Shown here: one piece after another, positions 10,000 to 18,461 of the stretch
Layout: each line of letters starts with the position of its first letter
Position numbering within the stretch: the first letter of the stretch is position 1
From: Nannochloropsis salina CCMP1776
Lineage: Eukaryota; Sar; Eustigmatophyceae; Eustigmatales; Monodopsidaceae
Assembly (NCBI GenBank): GCA_004565275.1
Contig: SDOX01000002.1
Coordinates: 1,000,884-1,064,883, forward strand
Length of the DNA stretch: 64,000 nucleotides
Direction of reading: 5' to 3'
Notes under the pieces: generated by a model
Database searches by the model: none
What the model was told of the DNA's origin: nothing
The model's input: only the letters and a program-made list of their open reading frames with translations
Made by a program: the position numbers and the translations under genes

Positions 10000-11420
10000 C
10001 AAGGTTCAAATTTGGAGAATATAGGACCCAGGACCTAAGAAATCCCGCTTTCCAATTAAAACTAATTTACTCACTCCCATTCTGTATTGTTGTAAGCCAA
10101 GCCAACCTTCCAGTCCTCCCAGAAGCCAGAAAAGCTACGAGGATACCTCTCGCGCCCACTGCCTGCTGGAACTCCCTGTGTTTCCTGGAACTGTAACAGT
10201 AATCGAGCCAAAAGTCAAAACCGTTGACATAAAATTTTACTGGGCCACTCCCGGAAGTGGTGGTGAACATGTTTCTACCCCATGGTTCGGGTACCCCTTC
10301 AACCAGGCATACCTCCTGCCCCTCATATCCGGAACAATACGCGCGGCCTTCTGTCCCACGGCCGCCATAGCCTGCTTCCTTGTGCTCCCAGCCTTCCTCC
10401 GTGTCGAGGCGTGGAAGTGTACCACCCCGCTCGCCACCCATGCCCGTTGCCGCCTTCACACGCTCCATTTTTACTATACGTATTTAAAAACAAATCCTTT
10501 TCATTTTTATTTTTAGAGAAGGGGAGGAATGATTGGTTTAACACATGCCAAGTATAATAGGGCTCAACGTCCATTGGAAAGTCGACAAGACAGGAACCTT
10601 CACGGCACTGGGCACGTATCATGTCGCCTTGACACTTGGAAAGCTTTGTGGCTAATATCCTACAGCCATTGTTTTCTTAATATGTGATGCATGCCAGTGT
10701 TCTGCGGCCATCACTGCTGCCGTCACAGAAATTTCTTTTTTTCTCAAGATCACGTGTCCGAAAAGATGATTTGCAAAATGTTCTTCGAAATCGTGTTGAT
10801 GACCGGAAGAGGAGGAAGTTAACGGCGAGGGAGTGGGGTATCATGCATGGGCCGTACGTTAAATTTTATCCCCGACGTGAAGTCCGGCATTATGGAGCTG
10901 CGTCGCAATATGTTCCGTTGAGACCCTACTTTCCCAGAACAGATGTACTTTTGGCAGCATCTTTGACATCGAATTCGCAGGGAAGCACTCTTAATAAAAG
11001 CTGCAAGCAGTGGAAGATGTCAGTGGAGCATCACGATAGTCACGCTTAAATTTCCCCCTCCAGTTTAAATTCCGACAAACCTCCTGGCCCAAGCTTGAAC
11101 ACGTCAGTTCTGGACGACACCTTTATTCTGCAATGGCGATGCTGCTGATGGCGCATAGCTGAAAGCGAATCATTTCTGCTCTGTATTTTGCATCTTATGT
11201 TCCCTAAAAAAACAGTATAGATGCATCTGCCTAGCGGCTTCTCAAAGAACAAGAAGTTCCGTGAGTCTGCCTAAGTAGTTTTATTCGAGGGGAATGAGGT
11301 TTCATGCCTGAAGGTCATGACAACCTCAGTAAATTATGTTCTACGAGAGTCAACACCACCGTCCATCTAAAAGAAAAATACGCGAGATTGAACAAAAACG
11401 TCCGCAGGTTCTTACAATGC
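10000..11420. other. intergenic, aquaporin upstream / CRM gene downstream
   Basis: About 1.4 kb without a supported gene. Open frames at 10067-10468 (-), 10178-10516 (+) and 10684-11049 (+) lack recognisable domains and overlap one another on opposite strands. The aquaporin promoter should lie in the first few hundred bases. Confidence 0.45.
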
Positions 11421-12433
11421 TTATTCTTTGCCATTTAGTGGCGCTGTGAGTTTCGCCAAATCAATTTTTGGTGGATCTGCCGGTCTGTATAAAAGATATG
11501 TATGACCTATAACCTGCACAAGCTCTGCTTTCACTGCCTCTGCCATACGTAATCCGACGGCTTTGGCCTCTTTCTTCTTTTGAGCGAAAAGAACGCGAAC
11601 ATTAACCTGCATATCATGAGAACAGCATGGTGTGAGATATTTTTTTAAAATTGAAGAACTAAGAAAGAACCATCTGGTAGTCATATACTCTGGTTTACTG
11701 CTTACCAGCTCATGTGCCCGCAGGGCCGATTCTACCTCAATGGAAAAGCCTTCGATTGGAGGAGACTCCGATTGTTGCATCGTAAAAAGAGATTTGTTTG
11801 CCTTTTTACGTCCTGCGTGGACAATTTGGAACACATTGTAATGATAAGCAGCACAATTCAAGGTATATCGACACACAGAGGGATGGAAGGTCGCATGAAA
11901 AAAGATAGTCATCAAGTGATCACTCCTGAAGACATTATCGCCCTATTACACGTAATTTCACGAGACACGAGTAAGGGCCGCAATTAGAGCGCTTGTAAGA
12001 ACTCTCGCATGACGGAGATACTGTGCTAGCGACACACAGACGCACCTGCCAGTGCCCTGAGGGCACGTCGATGCTTGCCTTTGAATGCTAGCAGGGACTC
12101 AGACGTTGGCTCACTTGTTGACATGCTGATGCTAATTTCGTCAATCTCACCATCACTCTCCTCTCCATCATCGATTTCACTCCCGTCAAAGTTGGATCCC
12201 AGTGCGGCCAAGGTCCGGGAGGTTAAAGGCGGAAGAAAAGCAAGAGCACACTGCCGACCTACATCATGTGGGAGGACGTAAGTTAGGCGGCTTCGCACAG
12301 TTTTTGTTTAAACTTGAGTATGCCACTCCACGTAGCACACATACATACCTGACAACTGCAAAGTGAATGCTTCCCATCTACCTGATGTCGCAGGTCGCCC
12401 CGCTCGCAAGAAAAAGCTGGTACCGCTTTCCAT
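11421..12433 (-). CDS. CRM/YhbY-domain RNA-binding protein
   Basis: Four exons on the minus strand, 12349-12433, 12046-12258, 11706-11812 and 11421-11606, join in phase to 196 aa. The C-terminal half matches the bacterial YhbY/plant CRM domain: SALRAHELVNVRVL, then AELVQVIGHTYLLYRP. An acidic stretch (EIDDGEESDGEIDE) precedes KGKHRRALRALA, the usual CRM beginning. CRM proteins bind pre-ribosomal RNA or group II introns in organelles. The first residues (MESGTSFFLRAGRPATSGR) are Arg/Ser-rich without acids after residue 2, suggesting organelle import; this is inference. Odd points: the loop that should read GxxG is replaced by GRKKAN and a Ser-rich insert, and the last intron (11607-11705, 99 nt) is a multiple of three without stops. 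Confidence 0.8.
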
Positions 12434-12918
12434 CCATAGCCACCAGACAAACAGCAAACGGTGTGAAAACAAACCCATGATATTTTGACTGTATAATTAA
12501 GTAATTGAATGATGCGTATGCGTGAATGTGTGAGAAACATCGAGAGTTCAAGCAAGAAATAGGGGGATAGAACAGAGGAGTGGTTGAATGCGCGAGAGGG
12601 CCGGCTCAGGAAAGATGGGCAGCCTAAGCATTCGGAAGCTTTAACCGCTTTGTTGGGCACGAAATTCGACCATAAAGCCTCCGATGTCTCATACAGTCTA
12701 CTCTAAGTACTATGCGGCCGAGGTGGACATATCTCCATGCACCAGGTGTAATATTTTGTGCCTCTCGACGGGGGGAGTTTCCAAGCGTCATCAAGGCTCT
12801 GGGATCGTCATCGGACGAGCCCTGCGGCATCTTTTGACCCTCGCTCATCATTGCCACCCTTTCCTTCCTACGCGCTACAGTTTGTTCCCGTAGCATTAGA
12901 GGTAGTTTCTTGCCTGCC
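12434..12918. promoter_or_regulatory. divergent promoter region, CRM gene / AlkB-like gene
   Basis: A 485-bp head-to-head spacer. A minus-strand open frame at 12624-12920 has an ATG overlapping the plus-strand ATG at 12919 but no recognisable domain; I leave it unannotated. Confidence 0.4.
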
Positions 12919-15879
12919 ATGTCGGAGGAGGAGGTGGTCACCGGCGACGAGGCTCCTTCGGGCTCGGGACACAGAATTAAGATCAATATGACGAACGAAG
13001 GCCGTGTCCTAGAAGAAAAAGGTCCCTCAAAAGGGATCTCTCCTCTCTCCCCTCTCCCGCCTCCGCATGAAGGCCCAGCTGGAGGCAGCGTGGATGGGAA
13101 GCATGAGCTAAACAAGGTGGAAACAGCCCCCGAAACCTCGTCTGCAATGTACGTGCGCGGAGGGGTGGGACAGAAGACTGAGGGTATCTATGACGTTATC
13201 ACGTTTTCCTCGAACCCGTTCCATCACATGCTGTAATCAAGTCAACTCTTAGACGAATATTTCCTGCTTTCATTTAAGCAAGGAACATAATGATTTTGGA
13301 CGGAATTTGTTAAGTAGAAAATCAGATGCTTGCCTGTGGGATAGGCATCATAGTTCACAAACCGTTGTTCTGGCATTCCCTATCGGCCCAACGCATTCCA
13401 CCCTTAGTCAACTTCCTTCACTTTGTTACGTCGCATGAGCCATCTACAGACATGTCTTTTTCCTCATTACAGCTCTCCCATCGTCCCCTCTCCCCCCAGA
13501 CCTACTTCTTCCCCCGGAACAGAGCCAGCCGGCAGCACGCTGTCACCACCATTGGGCCGAGCAGATATCGAGCACAGCATATCCTCGGAGACTGCGGAGG
13601 GAAGGAACGAAGGAGGACCCCTGTGTGCGGAGACCTCGGCGTCGCCCGAGAGCACGCCCGCCTCGACAGCCCCCCCCAAGAAAAAGACCAGCAAGGCCAA
13701 AAGGCAGCGCGCTACTGGCCCCGGAGCCGCACCCAACGCGCCTGCATCCCTCCCTGTGGCCGATATGGAAGCACAGCAGGTGACCGAGGAATCCTCCTCC
13801 GGCCCTTCCCCTTCCTGCGCCCCGCCCTCTGCCCCCCCTCCCGAAGCCATGGCCACCTCCGGAGGCAACAGCCACGGCACGGGCAGCAGCGGTGAGGACA
13901 ACGCCGGCGGTGGTAGCGACCGAAGGAAAGGCTTGGCTCGTAGCGGACTGGTGTGTCAGCACGATTCTCAGTGCATGGAGCCCCGCACGACCAAGGACCG
14001 AGGGGGGGGGTTGCACGTGTTCTGCGCCCGTCACAAGGAGGAGAAACAGAAAGCCTGGAGGGAGGCGGCGATGCGCTACCGGCAACGTAAGCGTTTGGAG
14101 GTGTATTGGGAGCAAGGCAGGGGCGAGTCGGAAGAGAAAGGGCAGGGGGAGGGCGCATTCCAGCATGGGAATGGCAACAAACGACTGGGAGCCCCCACCC
14201 CACCGGAGTATCCCCCCCCCTCCACCGCCCGCGCCCAGGACGGAGGTGTCCAGCACCAGCCGTTCGCCCCCCCAGCTTTGGGGGCAACGGGGACCCCCGG
14301 CCTCCCTCCCTCCCTTCCCGGGCCCTGCGTCCCTCCCTCTGACGGCGCCGGTCAGGGAAAAGGTCTCGGTTGCTCACAGTCCGTGCAGGAGGTAGCCGTC
14401 ACCGGGCAACCTCCCCCTCCGCCCTCCCTCCCTCCATTGGCACGCACAGGCTCGCCCCGCGACCCTGCCCCCGCGCACGCTCCTTCCGCCGTTCTCCCTC
14501 CAGCCTCGGCCATTCCCCCCGGGAGTTGGCCGTTTTTCTGGTGCCAACGGGAAATGATGCGGTACGTGGCAATGGAGACCCGGCAGGCGATCAAACGCGA
14601 CTTTGACGATTTCTCGCAGGGCCGCCCCAGCTTTCGGTCCTTTGCCATCCAGCACCGGTTGAGCTACGAGCTGAACGCCGCGCCCCGTCGGTGTCGGGTG
14701 AAACCCTTGATGGGGGGCCTCTTAGGGGTGCGCCTTTACGAATTGGAGAGCTTCGCCTGGTTCGCGCCCCTGTTGGATTTCTTGGCGGCGCAATGGTGGG
14801 AGGTGGCCGTGATCATGTTCTGCGAGGAGGTCCGGCGGGAGGAAGGGGCTCAGGAGCGGGGGAGGTTGGAGGCGTACCTGAAGGAAGCAGGGAAGAGCCT
14901 GGCGCGGCGGCGGGCGGTCATGACGTCCTTAATTGGTTCGGTGCATCTCCGGAGTTACGACCAGGCGGAGACGCAGGTGGGCCGGCTGGGTCCTCGGTAC
15001 GGGCATCTGATGATGGTTTTGAATATCCACGGGAACGGAGAATTGGTGTTTCGAAGGGTGAGGGAGAGGAGGAAAGGAAGGGGCAGGGAGGGGGAGGGGG
15101 AGGAGGGGGCCAAGGGGGAAACGAAAGTAAGGGAGGAAGGGAAGGACGGAAGCCGTGTGGTGGACGGGGAGGGAAAGGAGGGCGAGGAGGAAAGGAGCGG
15201 GTTGGAGGGAGGAGGACAGGGGGGGGGTGAAGAAAAGAGGGAGGGAGAAGGTGAGAAGGAGGGGGAGAAGGAAGAAGTGGAGGAAGAGGAAGTGCTGCGC
15301 CTCCCCTTGAAATCGGGTGACGTGTACTGCTACACAGGAAAGTATCGGTATGGGTGTGCGGAGCGTGTGGAATTGGATGCGAAGGCCTCGCCATACCGAT
15401 GTTTTATTGCCTTCCGGTTCTGGATACCCGGAAGGGAGTGGCTGGTTCGGATGAGCGAGGCGGAGGGGGCGAGGGAGGGAGGGGCAGACGGCAGGTTTGT
15501 CGGCTGGCGGAAATTGGAGAAGGAAGACAAAGAGAGAGACACCAGGTGGGGTCAAGGGAATAAAACTGCGGCTCGCCCCAGCTACGCCGGCTTGAGTCGC
15601 GTGCTGTCCGAGGCCGACGGAGGAGGGAGGGAGGGCGGGAAGGGGAAAGGGAAGGGGAAAGGGAAGGGAAACGGGGAAGGGAAGGAAGGACAGGGCGAGT
15701 CGAGGACCGAGGAGGGGAAGGAAACGGCTGAAAGGGAACGAGGGGGAACGATGGAGGTGGAGGAGACATCGGTACCGGAGCCATGTGCTGCCTTAGGCAA
15801 GGAGGGTGAGAGACAAGGCGATGTGGAGGAGAAGAGGGAGGGAGAGGGAGCGACGGAGATGGTGGCGATGCAAGTGTAG
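12919..15879 (+). CDS. large protein with Cys/His motif and degenerate AlkB-like domain
   Basis: Two exons, 12919-13148 and 13473-15879, join in phase (AT|C) to 878 aa; the intron ends in a good pyrimidine tract at 13459-13472. I do not recognise an orthologue. Visible parts are a Pro/Ser/Ala-rich N-terminus with a basic cluster (PPKKKTSKAKRQR), a zinc-type motif at about 13952-14040 (CQHDSQC, later CARH) followed by a basic helix, a proline-rich linker, and a globular region from about 14520 to 15440. That region ends in LRLPLKSGDVYCYTGKYRYG and YRCFIAFRFW, which resemble the last strands of AlkB dioxygenases, interrupted by a charged low-complexity insert at 15061-15292. The iron ligands expected of AlkB are not seen. 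The tail is Gly/Lys/Glu-rich repeat. Function unknown; nuclear regulator is a guess. Confidence 0.65.
15061..15292 (+). repeat. purine-rich low-complexity insert (Glu/Gly/Lys/Arg)
   Basis: A stretch dominated by GGGAGG, GAGGAA and related units, in frame within the AlkB-like gene, inserted between two predicted beta strands. Its complement gives long Pro/Ser/Leu open frames that are artefacts. Confidence 0.8.
15630..15690 (+). repeat. GGGAAA-type short tandem repeat in coding sequence
   Basis: Repeats of GGGAAA/GGGGAAA encode alternating Gly-Lys near the C-terminus of the AlkB-like protein. Confidence 0.8.
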
Positions 15880-16709
15880 GAGGGGAGGAAGGGGAAGAGA
15901 AGCGAGAGCAGGGAGGGAATGAGGGCCGGGGGGGAAGGAGGAAGGGCATGAGGAAGGACAAAAACAGGGGGAGGGAGGAATGGATCCTGTTTCCCTCGAC
16001 GGGAAGGAGGAGAGGGTTGGTCGAGCGCAGTGCCCAGGAAGTAAGGGAGGGGGGAAGGGGATGAAGAACGAGTGAGAGCACGTGACTCTACTGTTACAAA
16101 AGGCCCGGACCTGGCGCGCCTCCCCAAAGAGATATACATACTATACACGGGGGGCGGTGGCGGATGTTCAAATGCCAGGGGGTGCACGGAAAACACAAAG
16201 GAAAGCAACGTGCGGCGTGTGCGTGAAGGGGAGGCAAGGGGGGACCCTCTGGTTTCCACCCGGTCTCGCGGGCTGCGTGCCCACGGCCCACACGTGGTGC
16301 TGTCAATGCTCTACCTCGCTCATCCCTTCGGGAACATACTTCTCTTTCTACAAGCCGGACCGGACTGATGAATTTTTGATGTCTTCAGCAAGCTTTTTCA
16401 CCCTATATGGCCGAACAACGCGGCGCGCATTGCTCTGAGCTAGGGCTCTGTGTTATCACACCCGCTCCAAGCACGCTGCATTAGATCCTGTACCTCTGTT
16501 ACCCCTTTCACTTCTCACCACTCTATCGCATCCTATCCTCCGGCCTTCCCCGCCTCCCGCGGTACCAGGGCCTTTTCACACACTCCAAGACCTCAGCGAG
16601 GTTTTACCCGTCCATCGTAGGCCCGGAGCCTTCAGATCTTCTCCTTCTTTTATTTTCCCTCCCCACGCGCCTCCACCTTTTGCCCACCACTCCCTCACCC
16701 CCCGTCCCT
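15880..16709. other. intergenic between convergent AlkB-like and MPDU1-like genes
   Basis: Presumed 3' untranslated regions. The first 180 bases continue the purine-rich composition, and bases 16490-16710 are pyrimidine-rich. No gene is supported. Confidence 0.45.
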
Positions 16710-17654
16710 TCACGCGTCCTTCACCGGCGCTCTGTCACGGTAGAGATAGTACTGCGCTACTAACGCCCCATTGAAAATGAACGCCGCCACACAACTAAGG
16801 AGGTATAGAGTATTTTGAAGCTGGACCATGGTCGTGAAAATGCGGGCCACGTTGCCGACGGCCTGGAGGATCAAGGTGGATGGCGCAAGCTCTCCCGTGC
16901 TCTTGTTGCGGTAGTTGAGAAGGAGCTGTGGCACTCGACTGAAATTCAACAGAGGGATCGAGACGGTCTGAAGAATCGATACAAGTAGCATCGGGGCGAG
17001 GGGGCTGATTGTGTACGCAAAAAAGAGCGAGGCAAGGAGGAGGGAAAGGGCAAGGATGGGAGGCCTGGGTTCATCCGAGTACAGGGAGATGCCAGCCATG
17101 ATCACGACGTTCTGCAGCACAATGAAGACGGTCTCGCCGTAGGTGGAGAATGGGAAGGCGTTTCGGATGGAAAAAGCCAGCGACATGGCTATTCCTATGG
17201 TTTCCAGGATATACATGGAAGATGAGAGGCCTGCAGCCGATTTCTTGCGAAAAATGCGCGCGGCCTGGGGGAGCTTGAAGAGCATCGAGCCAGCAATGAC
17301 GACATACCCAGTGGTTCTGCTCAAGAGAGTGAGGAAGTCGAAGCCCTTGCCAGGGGGGGCGGGGATCGCTACACCACCTCGGCGAAATAAAATTGGTGCA
17401 ATGGAGGAAATAGATGAAGGAGCGGCAGCTAAGGAGGAGGATGGGAGAGGACGGTTCAAGACAGGCATCCCTTTTCCGGCATTCAAGACGTGATGTTGTG
17501 GCGTGGAGCAAAGCGAGGCCAGAATGGGAGATTTCCGAGTTCGTAGCCCACCATGGATTGTAGATTTAAAAACGTTATGTGGGCCTGTGGCAAAAGCACG
17601 GGTAGTGCTGCTAACAGCCAGGGCCATCAAAGCCAAACCAAAGATTCGAGCCAT
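16710..17654 (-). CDS. MPDU1/PQ-loop membrane protein with plastid presequence
   Basis: The 314-aa product has two PQ-loop repeats: FKLPQAARIFRKKSAAGLS and FSRVPQLLLNYRNKSTGEL, each followed by membrane helices, seven in all by eye. This matches MPDU1 (mannose-P-dolichol utilisation defect 1), an ER protein needed for use of dolichol-linked sugars. I start at ATG 17654 because the next residues form a signal peptide (MARIFGLALMALAVSSTTRAF) with Ala-Phe at the cleavage point, then about 80 Ser/Pro/Lys-rich residues; this is the bipartite plastid signal of heterokont algae. The frame is open for another 100 codons upstream, with an ATG at 17954, but that part shows no domain. ER function is family knowledge; plastid location is inference from the presequence. 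Confidence 0.83.
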   Translation of the reverse strand: MARIFGLALMALAVSSTTRAFATGPHNVFKSTIHGGLRTRKSPILASLCSTPQHHVLNAGKGMPVLNRPLPSSSLAAAPSSISSIAPILFRRGGVAIPAPPGKGFDFLTLLSRTTGYVVIAGSMLFKLPQAARIFRKKSAAGLSSSMYILETIGIAMSLAFSIRNAFPFSTYGETVFIVLQNVVIMAGISLYSDEPRPPILALSLLLASLFFAYTISPLAPMLLVSILQTVSIPLLNFSRVPQLLLNYRNKSTGELAPSTLILQAVGNVARIFTTMVQLQNTLYLLSCVAAFIFNGALVAQYYLYRDRAPVKDA

Positions 17655-18461
17655 TGAACAGGCCACGGGCGTAATCGTGCAATAACCAAAGCCAAACCGA
17701 CTATCTCCGACTATTGCAAGGCTGTGAAAAAAAATTAGCGGTTTTCCAATGAGAAGCCCTTTCATCCCCGGCTGCGCACGATTTTTCAATGTAATAACAT
17801 TGATGGGCAGTTGCCAGGTCAAGTGAAAGTGTTGAAGGGTTCTGGCGATGACGTACCAGCCATCCCTCTCCTCCAAGCGTGTGCCCCGCCCGTCGTCCCG
17901 CCTCGACCACCCCGCGGTCAGCCAGGCAAATAAGGAGGGGCCACTCTCATACATGCCACGGTACTTTCAGGCTGCATGGCTGCGATGTCATGTTGGCCGG
18001 GGTATGTACTACGGCCTACGTGCGGACAGACTGTCTCGTTTGGCAGGGTCCCTCCGGGGCACTACTGTGGCTTCCGCGCCTTGCCCCAGCCTCTATCGCG
18101 GGGCGCTAGCCCCAGCACTTTCCACAATAATACATTGGAGGAGACTGCGGCTGGATGTGAATCATGCCTCTGTATTTTATGTCGTGACAAACGTTATTTC
18201 CTCTCTTGGCAAGGTTTTACAAGGATGGTGTCTCCCAGTGTGTCACCAGGCGGATACTTTGGAAGGACCCCCGAACTGGACGTCCGAAGCGTTCTGTCTC
18301 TTCCCCGCTCGATAAAGAGCAAACTATCACCTTGCGTTGCCCACTCTAAGAAGGAGAAGTTACGGACAAAATTTGCATTGCTTCAAGACGCGACTGACTT
18401 TCCATCCCTCACGCTATCCGGCCTCTTACCCCCCAACTCTTGCAGAGAGTCGCAAGGCCTC
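17655..18461. promoter_or_regulatory. divergent promoter region, MPDU1-like / PDZ-PH genes
   Basis: Head-to-head spacer of about 800 bp. Both neighbouring frames are open into it (minus to 17954, plus from 17976), so either gene could start earlier than annotated. Confidence 0.4.

Noticed and set aside
10067-10468. 133-codon minus-strand frame, considered as first exon of the aquaporin
   Set aside because: ATG 9999 gives a complete aquaporin N-terminus without it, and no donor in the frame fits cleanly.
10684-11049. 121-codon plus-strand frame in the aquaporin/CRM spacer
   Set aside because: No domain, mixed composition and no supporting neighbours; insufficient evidence.
12624-12920. Minus-strand frame starting MAGKKLPLML
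   Set aside because: Lies in a divergent promoter spacer and overlaps the plus-strand start; no domain.
13467-16259. Several long minus-strand Pro/Ser/Leu-rich frames opposite the AlkB-like gene
   Set aside because: They are complements of purine-rich coding repeats; the plus frame has matching exon phase and domain-like sequence.
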